This document shows positions 1 through 10,867 of a stretch of 64,000 bases of DNA, one piece after another (within the stretch, counting starts at the first letter, position 1; every line of letters begins with the position of its first letter). Source of the DNA: Neospora caninum Liverpool (lineage: Eukaryota; Apicomplexa; Conoidasida; Eucoccidiorida; Sarcocystidae). Below the pieces are notes generated by a model. It was not told the DNA's origin. It was given only the letters and a program-made list of their open reading frames with translations, and searched no databases. Made by a program: the position numbers and the translations under genes. The stretch spans positions 2,573,920 through 2,637,919 of the forward strand of contig NC_018395.1 of NCBI RefSeq assembly GCF_000208865.1, in the 5' to 3' direction.

Positions 1-644
1 TCTCGCGCGTGCGCGGAGCGACAGCAGTCAGCACACCACCTATTCCTGCGTGTCGTTCGTGCAATCCTGAAATGTCTTCTTCTTTCCTCTCGTTATCGCG
101 TTTTCCCCTAGTCGACAGCCTGTACCGCGCCTTTTCGTCCCTTTCCCTTTTCTGCGTCGAAACCGAGTTGTCTGTCGCGAGTCCGCGTAGAAAACCCGCC
201 GTCACCGCCCACTGGCTGCATGTCCATAGTGCGCTGGTCGTGCAGCGGATTTACCTCTTCTCGTCCTCGGTTTCTCCTCTCCGGGGGATTTGGACATTCA
301 AGAAGCGCAACAGCCACGGGACGAAGGCAACCCTAAGGAGCCGGGTGTGCTGTCGTCGCCTCGAACAAGACAAGAAACGTTCCCGGCCGCGGTCCTCGGT
401 CGTGACGCGTCTGTGCCTCTCCTCTTTTCTACCCTCGCCAGATTCCTCTCCACTCCCCCGTGTTTTTCTGTGTCACCTCTGTGCTGTTGAAGCGTCGTCA
501 CGCAGCCTCTAAAGGGGTTCAGGTGTTCACGTTCTCTCCGCGAGTTCAGAACGCAGTCTCGCCTCGTTTTCCTCCGCACTTTCTTTTTTCTCCCGCGTGG
601 ACTGTTTTCCTGGTCGGTGTCCCGCATTTCTTGCGTGTGCCAAG
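1..644. other. Upstream region of the NudC gene
   Basis: Pyrimidine-rich sequence that presumably holds the promoter and 5' untranslated region of the NudC gene beginning at 645. Open frames here are short, overlap on both strands and show no recognisable protein similarity, so none is called. No TATA-like element stands out. Confidence 0.5.
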
Positions 645-3236
645 ATGGAAACGCCGACTCTGGACGAGGCCATGAGCGACGCCCGCTTCGACGGCCTCTT
701 CACGGCCGTTGCGCAGCAAGCTGGCGGGATCGACGCCTTGTTGGGCTACTTCTTCGGGTTCCTCCAGAGAAAGACGGATTTCTTCTCGGCAGGGAAGACA
801 CACTGCCGAGAGGCCGTGGACAGAGTCTTCGAGGAAGGCTGGAGGCGAGCGGAGGAAAAGAAGGAGATGGAACGCAAGCACCAACGCGAGGCGGAGCAAG
901 CGAGGAGGAAGCAGGAGGAAGCAAAGCGAATGGCCGCGAGCGCGTCTTCGGCGTCAAGCAGCAGACCTATCGGAGTGAACAAGATCGAGGAGCTAACGGA
1001 GGAAGAGGAACGCGCCTTCAACCCGGACTATAAGCCCCCAGCCTCAGCGTCTCAGGCGGGCACAGCTGCGCCGTCCGCGGAGGCCAAGCCGCACAAGAAG
1101 ACAAACGAAGCTGGAAGTGGAGACGAAGATGGAAGTGGAGACGAAGATGGAGAGGATAACGAACCCCCTCCTGAAGGAAATGGCGGCAAGACAGAGAGGT
1201 GAGTACGGACAACACAGAGGACGGGAAAGCGGTCGTCCTCCCTGACCGGAAGTCGCGAGGTATGTCGTGAACCCGATGCTCGCGGACTCGCGACTGCCCA
1301 GCACGTCTGCCTCCCTCGCGGCAAACAGTGCGTTTCTCCGCCAAATCGCAGTTCCCGCACATTCCTTGACGGGACGCCGATCAAGTTGCTTCGTGCCGCC
1401 TTGGCGGTGCACAGGGAGAGGCGGCTCTCCTCTTAGAAGTCGCAGTCGCCTTTCGTCACTGCTCGGCTTACATCTGCGTCGCACCACAGTTCTCCCCGAC
1501 GCGCCGTGTTCGCTTCGCGTTTTTTCCCTTCATCGTCCCCCCCCCTTTTCGCTTGTCTCACTCGACTGTCGCGCCCTCCTTGTCGCCCTGTGCGGCAGAT
1601 GCCTTTCCGTCGTGTCGGCCGAGCTTTCCGGCTCGTGCCGCGTCCCCCCCTGGGCCGTCGCTGCGCTCAGATTTCGCCTGCTTATCGTTGCCTTTTTGTT
1701 TGCTCCGTTGCGGCCTTGCCACGCTGTAGATACACCTGGACGCAAACGCTGGGCACCGTCGACGTGTACATCCCCGTCCAAGAAGGGACGAAAGCCTCGC
1801 AGTGGGACGTGAAGATCGGCGCGGGAACGCTGAAGGTTGGCATGAGAGGTCAAACTCCTCTGATCGGTACGCGAGTTTCGTTTCGCTTACACCCACGTTG
1901 AGGCGAAACCCGAAACAGTTGCGTTGGTGCGCCTCTCCCGCCTCCGAGCAGAGTCTGACGAACCTACGCCGTGCTCTGTCTGAGCCTAACAGCTGCACGG
2001 AGAGAGACGGGAATCTGATTTCGAGCCCACACATACACGCGGGGGGGGGGGGGGGTGGACACCCTAATGCAGAAAAACAGTCTCGCGTCAGAACGAGAAA
2101 CCACCTCCGTGGCCGTTCTTCAGCGAAACATCGCGTGTGCGCGTGATGCCTGTTGCGGCGCACCCTTTCCGGTGTCTTGACAGACGGCAAACTGCACATG
2201 AAGGTGAAGCCTGACGACTGCATGTGGACCCTCGAGGACAAGAAAATCATTCACTTGAATCTGGAGAAAGCAGACAGCATGCGGTGGTGGGCTGGCGTCG
2301 TTCAAGGAGATCCAGAAATCGACACGAAGAAAATCGTTCCAGAGGTCGGGAAATCATTTCAGATGCACATGAACTCCACGCCTCCTGCGGGGGAAAGGAC
2401 TCGTCGCAGCCAATCGTTCTCTCCATCCGTGCCTGCCGAGCTTCCCGTCTGTTCCCCCTTCTCTTCGTGCAAGTTGGTTGGCCTGTACATCTCTAATATA
2501 CGTAGAGGCGTGAATGCGGTGTGCTGCCTCCTCGACCGAGAACGGTAGAGCGGTCCATCGATGCGCGAGATCTCTGTCTCTCTGTCTAGCCCTCTGTCGA
2601 TATCTATATACTTTTTTTGCAGTCTCTCTCTATATTCTCTGTGTCTCTTTAGGTATGGATATGCATTTTGCGGGGGGAAGACGGCCGTAGATACACAGCA
2701 GGCGAGAGCATTGCTTTTTGTAGGGCAGGCGGCTTTCGCGTAGCAGGCGACTGCACGTTTTCTCTTCCAGTTTCTTTTTTTTGTAAACCCGTTTTAGACC
2801 TCGACAGAGAGAACCTTTCATGGCCCTCTCGAGTTGACGGGAAGTTTGGCAGCGCGTGGCGATTTGTCTTCCGAGAAGCGGAGGCTCGTTGCAAAGTGTC
2901 CCCGTCTCTCACGTCCTCTGTTCTCGCTCTTCTTCCGTTCGCGCTGTCCCTCCTCTTCGCTGTCGCGCTGAGGCTGTCACCCCTCTTCCTCCTGGACTGC
3001 TGGGCTTCTGTGCGTCTCAGAACTCGAAGCTGAGCGATCTGGACGCAGAGACGCGGTCCACGGTGGAGAAGATGATGTACGACCAGCGCCAGAAGGCTGC
3101 GGGACTGCCGACGAGCGATCAGCAGAGACAGGCGGAGCTCCTCGAGCGGTTCAAGCAGGCGCACCCTGAGATGGACTTCTCGAAGGCAAACATCAACTGG
3201 GGCAACTCGGGATGGGGCAGCGGCGTGCCGATGTGA
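645..3236 (+). CDS. NUDC: NudC nuclear movement protein
   Basis: NudC is a cytosolic Hsp90 co-chaperone and dynein/dynactin-associated factor required for nuclear positioning and mitosis. Exons are 645-1198, 1730-1866, 2184-2344 and 3021-3236; phases close to give 355 residues, close to the 331 of the human protein. The N-terminal NudC-N region (about residues 8-50) contains [13 protein letters not shown] charged coiled-coil-like stretch follows, then an acidic linker with a duplicated GSGDED. The CS/p23-like domain starts at [16 protein letters not shown] (exon 2) and runs through [16 protein letters not shown] and [19 protein letters not shown] (exon 3). Exon 4 carries the family signature [20 protein letters not shown] and HPEMDFSKA, with a short GWGSGVPM tail. 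The ATG at 645 is chosen because it begins [18 protein letters not shown], matching the family N-terminus. All donors and acceptors are GT-AG. Identity is very secure. Confidence 0.96.
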
Positions 3237-4855
3237 GGGAGGGTCGTACGGCCACGTGGGAAGAGGACGAGAAGGGGACGAGCGTGGAGAGCCGGAACCG
3301 GGTGCACAGACACGCGGCGTCTGCCGTAGGCTCCCCCGGGGGCGACAGTCAGGCTGGAGATACGTCAGAAGGCAAGGAACGCGCAAGGGAAGAGGAGCAA
3401 GAGCCGAGAAAGAAAAGGGAGACACCAGAAAAGCAAGAGGGAACGGTGGCGTGCGACTCAGGACCACCTCCCGAGCAGCCGAAAAGGAAGGCGGCCATAG
3501 CGGGTCGCCCGGTGTGCAACGGCGGTTCGAAGGCGGTCGGTTTCCACGCCAGACCAACAGGAAGAAGGGAGAACGAAGGGAGAAAGGATGGAGAAAGGAT
3601 GGCGGAGGGCAAGAGAAGTGTCTTGACGAGGGGAGTGAAAGCGCGGGTGTACGCGTCTTGTTTTTTTTTGGGAGAGAAAAGGAGACGCGAGGGCTTTGCG
3701 CAGCTTTCGTTTTTCCGTTCGAGGTCGGCTGAGACAAGGGAGAGACACGGGATCGCGTTACAAGGGAAACGCAACGTTGTGTTTCGTGCTTCTGCCCAGT
3801 CTTTTTCTGTATCTTTGCACCTTCTTTGTGACTTGGCCTCCTTTGACGTCTCGACTGAAACACGTATTTCTCATTCGAACCTGAACGGAGACTGCGAGAG
3901 AGAGAGAGACTGCAGGAAGACGGAGAAACGGCCGCTCGAGAGAAAGCGAGAAGAGATCGATTGGGAGAGAGGCGAGAACGACAGGCGTCGAGGGCAGGTC
4001 GGTTTCAACGGTTTGTTGGCGTCGCTTCCACAGACATAAAAACGCCGTCGAGAAGCTCGGAAGCCGAGCAACGCGCGCGAAACAGGAAAAGACGATTCCT
4101 AAAAACACGACTCTCATCCACGCGTAGTACCACGTGAGAGAACAAGCTTCTCACTGCAGTAGGCCCCAACAAACCGAAACAAAAGTTCGCGAGACCCTTG
4201 GCCGTGTGCTCGTTTCCCCGCTCTCTTTCGCCTTCGACTTCTCCCGTCTCCCTCTTCTTCACTTCCCATCCCGAACTGGTCCGGTGGACGAGGAAGACCG
4301 CCCGCGTCGGGGTCCGAGGGCCGCACGCTTCTTCGGGAATTTGGTTGCATGCAGTGTGCACGGGCGAGAACGCGTCTGTCTAGTCTGTTGCCGTCGCTCG
4401 TCTGCGTCTTTCTCAGGCGTCTCTCATCGGGTCTTGTCAGACGGGGTGAAGCGTGTGTGAAGAAGAGGGTCGAAAACCTGAGCGGAGAAAACAACAGAAG
4501 ACGACCAGGGGTGAAAATGCTAGGTCGCCTCCTCCACCTGGCCACGAGTGAACGGTCCGCAGGGAAGAAACAGCGAGAGAAAAAGACAGGCTTCCCGACC
4601 CCTGGACGCCGGATGAGCGCCGCAAATGAAAGATCGCAGGCCTTCCACGGCACTGCACTGTCGACAGACGCCTGGCGAAGTGCGAAAGGACGAAAGAATT
4701 GCGAGAATCGCAGCTCCGTCTCCCCCGTGGTCAATTATGTATGTACGCCCCCCGGATAAGGGTGGCCGACTCCGAGAAAAGACGGTTGCGGCACGTGTAC
4801 AGAAAAGCAGGGGGACATCGCCGACGCGACACGAGGCGGGTCTTGCAAGCGGTCT
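3237..4855. other. Intergenic region, no gene seen
   Basis: Purine-rich 3' flank of the NudC gene followed by mixed sequence. Several open frames of 100-275 codons exist on both strands, but they are low-complexity (Arg, Glu, Lys), mutually overlapping, and lack convincing splice context or family similarity. It presumably holds the NudC 3' untranslated region and the 3' flank of the minus-strand candidate that ends near 4856. Confidence 0.4.
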
Positions 4856-6498
4856 TCAGGTGTCTTGACGCCTGAAGACGGAGGCCAGGAGCACGGCAGA
4901 AGAGCGCTTGGGAGGGGCTGCGTCGAGCGAGCTTACACTGCCGATTTTGAGCATGTACAGAATGACCAGGACGAGGAGTCCGACAAGCGTCAGCGAGACC
5001 CTGCAGAAAAGACGAAAGAGAGGAGGGACATGAGACAGGAAACGAGAAGCAGACCAGCTCAGGGGTGAGGCGCGCGCGAGGAATCGAGCAACTGGAGGCG
5101 CCACACAGATCGTCTTCCGGGCCAGGTGTAGATCGCCGGAAAGAACGCGACAAACGATAAGGCGCAGTGGCCGAGAAAAACGAGGAGGGAGACACACGAC
5201 CCTCTCGAAGAAAATCGCAGACACCAAAGAGGAAGAAGTGGGGGGCGCCTGGCCGTGCATAAGAGAGACGTGAACCCAGGCGTGCGACACACACACACAC
5301 ACACACGTTTGGGTTCTGAAACTGCAAAGACGCCTTTTCATCATCTCACTCGAGGCGAGGTCTTGCGGAGTCGCGATGGAAGGCGCAACACGCAACATGG
5401 AGACAGAAAACGCGCTTCTCACCACAGGTAAATTTGGCCTTTGCGAGCTCGGTCTTCTTCGTCGAAGTAGACACCAGCCTGAAGACGCTGAAGAGATGAG
5501 CAGGGCGAGAGAGGAGACACATGGGAAAGAAGAGACATGGACAAAGAGCGAAGAAGGGACGAGCGAGAGACAGCCAGGAAGACGTGGTCGAGCAGCGGCA
5601 AGGCAAGACGGCCGAAAAGGAGCGACAGAGAGAAGAGAAGAGAGGAAATGGGAGCAGAAGCGGGCGGAGAGAGACGGAGCGGAGGAGAACTCGCAGTGCA
5701 GGGCAGCAGGACAGAAGGAAAGCGGAGAAAAGTGAAGGATCTCGGGAAGCGGCAGCGGAGCCGTGACCCCGGAGAATGGTGAGGCAAGCGGGGTGAAGGA
5801 CGGCCACTCGAGAGGAGTCGGGAATTCTAAGAATCAGCGACGAGATGCAGCCGACGTGCAGAAGACGGAGAGAAGATACAGACCGAGGGACAGGAACCAG
5901 AGGACGGGGAACTGGTAAAAACGGCGGTGCGCGGTAATCGTAGCGTAAGCGCTGCGAACAAGGCAGGGGGGTTACACGGAGCAGGCAGCACAAACGCGCG
6001 AGGCGCTGATGAGGGGTGACAGGCGGCCTGAGACAGAAGAGGGGGGATCGGCAATGAGGGGGGAGAAAAAGAGGAGAACCGCTGAGTGAACATCCATTTG
6101 GACTAAGGCAGCGGAAGGAGCGAGGAAATGGTTGCGGCGCTTACACGTGGCGGGGCACGGCCGTCATCGGGCAAGAAAGAGCTACTGGATGGAGAGGACA
6201 AATCGCCATGGAGCGCGCTCCCGGCAGAGACTAGCTGAACGGAGGGAGACGAGGGCGAAGAAGAGAGGAGAGACAAGATCGAACACGCGAGTACAGCCAG
6301 GGATCCGAAGCAGATGAGGTGCCGCCTCGATCTCTGGTCGCGCGCACGAAGGGATCGAAGAGGGGACGGGAAACCGCGCGATGCGGAAACGGGCGAGAAG
6401 CTGACGTCCGCGGTCTGCTCCTCGCAGCTGGCAGTGTACGGCCACCTGGAGGCTGCGGCCCTCCGTTCCACGCAGCGGATCGAGTTGTGGTTTGCCAT
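4856..6498 (-). CDS. Tentative multi-exon small membrane protein
   Basis: Not recognised. On the minus strand several short segments look like exons of a membrane protein. Segment a (6498-6145) starts MANHNSIRCVERRAA, has a hydrophobic stretch HLICFGSLAVLACSILSLL and ends at a good GTAAGC donor in phase 0. Segment b, starting at 5911 after a TTTTTACCAG acceptor in phase 0, reads FPVLWFLSLGLYLLSVF, a clear membrane helix, and meets a stop at 5834 unless spliced before it. Segment c (5478-5423) reads AGVYFDEEDRARKGQIYLW and ends at GTGAGA in phase 2. Segment d (5000-4856) follows a TTTTCTGCAG acceptor, completes the Trp codon and reads VSLTLVGLLVLVILYMLKIG before a stop. The c-to-d phase match and the helices are the support. 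The order resembles small tetraspanning proteins, but no family is assigned. The b-to-c junction is unresolved, and b may instead be terminal. Confidence 0.33.
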
Positions 6499-7223
6499 TC
6501 TGTTCAACAGTTGGTCTGAAAACGAAGCCGAAAACCAGAGAAAAGTGCGCAGAGACCGGATAAAAAAGATGGAAACTGAAGGCGCTGAAGGTTGGAACTC
6601 GCTCGCCGTTGCGTCGGTTCGCTGTCTCTCGGTGAACCGAAGCAAAGAGAGGCAAGCCGTCGCGCTATTTACATCCGAGGCGACAGATCCCGCCGTCTTT
6701 CCGTAGTTCTTCCGGAAAGATGCGTGGCGAGCTCCAAGGCGAGAGTTGGCGAAAATCTGGATGCTGCAACGAGAACGGTGCAAGCGAAAAGCTTTCAGAA
6801 CGAAAACGGGAGGACGGGAGAACGCGGCAGAAACAGTCCACAGACTTTGCTTCGATTTCGCTCTCCCTCTCAGTGAGAACAAAGACTGGAAAACGCTGAG
6901 CATCCGGGAGAAGGAAACAGGTATGGGAATCGCACTTGCTTTCCTCTTGCCCCGGTTTTTGCCGAGCACGCAGCCGAAAAACCCATCGGCAGCCGCAGTG
7001 TGTGACTGCATGCGAGAAAGGCACGGCAGCGGTCGCTCCCCTCGGGCAACTCTCAGCGCCGAGGCAAAGAGTAACGAACCATGTTGTCTCGAATAGATAT
7101 ATCTGCCTTTCTCGAGGCGAAGAGCCTTCTTCATTCGCTGCAGTGAGGAAGACGGCTAACTCCTCCCACACACGGAAAAATGAAACACAACGCCGCAAAA
7201 ACCAACACCCCCATATATGTATA

Positions 7224-7259
<36 letters not shown>

Positions 7260-7268
7260 TATGAGTAA

Positions 7269-7303
<35 letters not shown>

Positions 7304-8444
7304 TATATATATATATATACTTACGCAGACAAAGAATCGTACCCATATGCCTACGTATATTGGAAGCTCTGCCCTCCTGTCTTCGCTTGTTCTGTCCTGT
7401 ACCTGCGTATATGCAACACTTTGCCATGTGTTCGGCCCCTGGCTGTTGTTCACTCCGCGTGTTTGCCCTCTGTGAGAAACAGGACTGCCTCCCTCGTCGT
7501 CGTAAGCCAATCTGGTGTCTCGTCTGTGCTGTCGCCGCTCGTTGCCCAGTGGAGCAGCGCAAGCAAAAACGCCCGAAAGTCGCGAGTTGACCGTTGTCGC
7601 TGGCTGCCGGAGAGACGGCACACCCGCAAGTCTGAGGTGCGTCGACATTCGCTGGCGCCTCCAGCGGAGGTTGGCGCCTCCCTGTTGCCTTCCCCCCGTT
7701 TGCTGTTCACTCTTCCATCTTTTCGATCGTCTTCGTTTGAGCAATCAGCAACCCCGACTCACGTTCCTCTCTGAGAAGAGCCTCTGTGTGTCCGGGTTCC
7801 TCGCGAATCGAGCAACGAGCTAAATCCACCGATATCGAGGTGTAGGTTACCTGCTTGTCAACTACGCGTTGCACACTCGCAGAGTTCCGCTCAGGTAACC
7901 ACTTTAACCGGAAAGCCGTGTGACACACAGTTTGGTGGCTTCTTCACCCCTCTACCAGGGGGCTACGCACGCTTGCGTATTTGTGGATCTTCGCCGTGTT
8001 CGCGTCTGGAACTTTTGTTTTCTCCGCCCTCTGCCATGTCCACGAAGAAAGGCTGCCGTGTGGGGTGTACACATACATACATCTATACGTGCGTATGCAT
8101 CCATTTACACTCACGTCGCTGTCGCGGGCTCTCTCTTCTTCAGGCCCCTTTGGCAGAGAGGTGTTAAATCACACTGCTTATCCACGTGTGTCCCTTCAAA
8201 TCTTTAACTTGAAAGAGCAGTCTCAACTGAAAAAGCAGGAGGGACGACGCGACAGCAGGGTGGCGTTTGCCCGGCACCTCGTCGTGAACCGCGCACCGTT
8301 GCGGCCATGCGCACAGTAACTAGAGGATGTAGTCGCGAGTTGCCTACTCAGTGAGACACATAATGACGACATTCCTGACAGGCAGCAAAAACCTTGTGTT
8401 AAACATGTTCGAAACACCTTCATCTTGCGTGTATGAGAATAAGT
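6499..8444. other. Intergenic region with (TA)n block
   Basis: Holds the upstream side of the tentative minus-strand membrane protein gene and a long interrupted (TA)n block at about 7212-7321. Open frames such as the minus-strand one spanning 6103-7134 are extensions of the candidate exon without further recognisable sequence. A gene start within 6500-7130 cannot be excluded. Confidence 0.35.
7212..7321. repeat. Interrupted (TA)n microsatellite
   Basis: About 110 bases of nearly pure TA dinucleotides broken by AAGTATGAGTAAGT-type interruptions. The two longest pure runs are each about 30 bases. Intergenic. Confidence 0.95.
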
Positions 8445-8518
8445 TAGGCCGAGCAGGATTCGAACCCACGACCACCCGGTCCGTAGCCGGGCATTCTATC
8501 CAACTGAACTATCGGCCC
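8445..8518 (-). tRNA. tRNA-Arg(ACG)
   Basis: Read on the minus strand, this folds into a complete cloverleaf without an intron. The acceptor stem is GGGCCGA paired with TCGGCCT (one G:U at the first pair), with discriminator A at 8445. The D arm is GTTC/GAAT. The anticodon stem CCCGG/CCGGG closes the seven-base loop CTACGGA, giving anticodon ACG (Arg, CGU; inosine at position 34 would extend reading to CGC and CGA). The T arm GTGGG/CCTGC closes TTCGAAT. Internal pol III boxes are intact (GTTCAGTTGG and GGTTCGAATCC). CCA is not encoded, as expected for a eukaryotic nuclear gene. The nearest downstream T run on the minus strand is about 55 bases away, farther than usual for a pol III terminator. 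Confidence 0.97.
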
Positions 8519-10867
8519 GTTAGCGTCAGAAACGCAGCCTACGGAGGTGGACGCACGAAAATGGACACTTTGTGAGCCGCCATGTGACTCGGAACGCCTC
8601 CGTCGAGCGCCTGGTTTCCCCCTGCACGAAACGCGGCACTTCAGCGAAGGCGCCGCGTTCATGTTCTGAGCTCACAGGCTCGGCTTCCAAGACAAACTTT
8701 GGAGGGCTGTTCAGTTGGTGAGAGCGCCTGTTACAATCTCCAGCGGGTTGGTATTCCCAACTTCCTACCCAAACGCCCCACAAATCACGAGCACACCATC
8801 GCGTTGTTTCCATGGAAATAGGCGTTGCATGTCGCCATTCTTGATGAACGGCAGAAGAAGAGAGACTAGCTTCCCTTCTGTGTCTTGCGGGATGTTCAAG
8901 GATTTTTCTCGTCGAACAGGCCGTTTCTTCTAGGCCGACTCAGGTGGAAGCCTCGCGGAGTGCCGCCCCTCTCGCCAAAACACCTGACCAAGAACATAAC
9001 TTTTCAGCAGTCTCGCACAGGAGATAATCCCAATCCTGCTTCTGCACGCCTTCTCTCACGCCGCCCTAGCACACCCGGAATACACGCAGATGTATGCGAG
9101 ACGCAGCCGTGAGAGGGTGGCGGGGATCCGCCGGTCGAATGCCTGGCATGCACGTACAGCGTCTCTGACAGAGTCCCGTTTTCGTGTGGCGGCTTTGCCG
9201 CCAGGAAAGCCCCATTGCGGCTGAGGACGATTGCAAGCAAAGTGAGGGGCGCTCTGTGTTTCCATTCTGGCGACTGACTGCCGTGCTGCGCCTTTCTGGT
9301 CCGGCGCCCCGGTCTCCCCAGTGCTGCGTCGTTCCTGGGACTCGTTTCAGCCTACTCTCTGGGATACACACGCGGAAGCCGAGAGAGTCGACGTTATCCG
9401 GGAGGGGGGGGCTGCAGGAGAGGGCGGCTCCCTCCCTGAAATCTTCTTTTAATGCGATTTTCACCAGACGCCTTTGGATGCTTTCCCGTCGTTGCGGATA
9501 TACTCTAAAAAGGAAGGCGGGAACCGCGCGGAGACGGGGTGTCTCGGAGAGTTCCTGCGTGTGAGGGGGAGGTTGTCAGAAACATCGGGAAGCTGGCGAT
9601 CGAGAAACGGACGAAAGTGTGAATTGAAAGTGTGGATAGACAGGAAGTCCGACACACCATCCGCTCCCCTTCCGCAACAGCGGCGAGGAAGCGCTGTCGC
9701 GGCGTTGTGTGGCGCCGCGCTTTTGCCCCAGTGGGTGCGCCTTTTCACCGGCGTTCTGTTGCGCTCAAGAACGCGGATAGGTTTCTCTCGATCCGCCCCA
9801 TCTTTCCCTCTGTTTTGTCGTTTACTGTATTTCTAGGGAGGAGAGAGCAGAAACGTGCCCGGTACGTGATTTGCTTCAGTTCCTTGTCGGTGCTTTTCTC
9901 ACAGCTCTCTCGCCCGATAAACGCAGTTCTCGACTCACAGGGATATCTGGTCACATGTCATGTCGTCCGTGTGCTGGGTAGGCATTTCGTCAACTTTATG
10001 TGTATCGGCGCGTCGAAACCTTTTTTTTTACCGTAGAACCACATTTCTTGTCTTTCTCCGGCAGTACGCCGTTTGTCTCGTGTGTCGTCTTCAGTTCATG
10101 TCTCCTGTCAGAAGCGGATTGCATGCAAAATTCTCACCAGCTTCCAGAGCTGACAGTCTTCCTTGTAGTTTGACGAACAGGAAAAAGTATAGTAGCCTGT
10201 GCGCGTTTTCAACCATGGAGGCGCGCTGAATGTCGTCACAGTTAAAAAGCGACGGACGACCTCCCTCCCGGGGATGCTGGCAGGAAGACGGGTGATTCCT
10301 GCCAGGACGCAGAGACTGGACGTGTGTCCCTCCATTTGCAGTCCGCGTCGGTCCCCGAGTTCTCTTCGCAGGCAGGAAATCGCAAAGCTCACGCCCGAGA
10401 GAATACAGCCACGCTCATTTTCTTCTTTTTGGCGGCATGTTCCAATCGCGGCTGCGGTGTATGGACACCTTCGCAGTTAGCCAAAGAGGGAACACGAATG
10501 GCCACAGTTGACATCCACATTTCCAAGAACGCAGTTTATCTTCTCTTCCTGTCCTGTGTGTTTTCTCGAAAAGGGTTGTTTTCCTGCTTTCGAATGTCCT
10601 ACAAAAGTGTCGCTGATTCTCTTTCTACGCTCCCCATTCTCCTCTCTGACGCTGCGCTCCGTCCTCCCGCCCGGTTTCTGTTGCCCGTCCCCGTCCTCCG
10701 GCAGTTTGTTTCGTGGGTCCCCTGCCTCCTCCACTTTCTCTTCTGTTCCATCCGGACTGTGTCCGCCCCCTCTTCGTTTTTCCGGATTTCCTCATTTCCG
10801 TCCACCCAGGCGCCGCCCGTGGACGTTTCGGTGTGCCCCGAGTTCCGGAACCGCCCGTCCACACACC
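8519..10867. other. Intergenic region between tRNA-Arg and the SulP transporter
   Basis: No protein gene supported. It contains an A-box-like tRNA remnant candidate near 8706 and, nearer the right end, a pyrimidine-rich stretch likely to be the promoter and 5' leader of the SulP transporter. The transporter frame stays open upstream to 10508, but that extension is Ser/Phe/Pro-rich and looks like leader sequence. Confidence 0.4.

Noticed and set aside
10508..10867. Upstream in-frame start for the SulP transporter
   Set aside because: The extension is Ser/Phe/Pro-rich leader-like sequence in a pyrimidine tract. The ATG at 10868 has a better context and starts a distinctly different composition.
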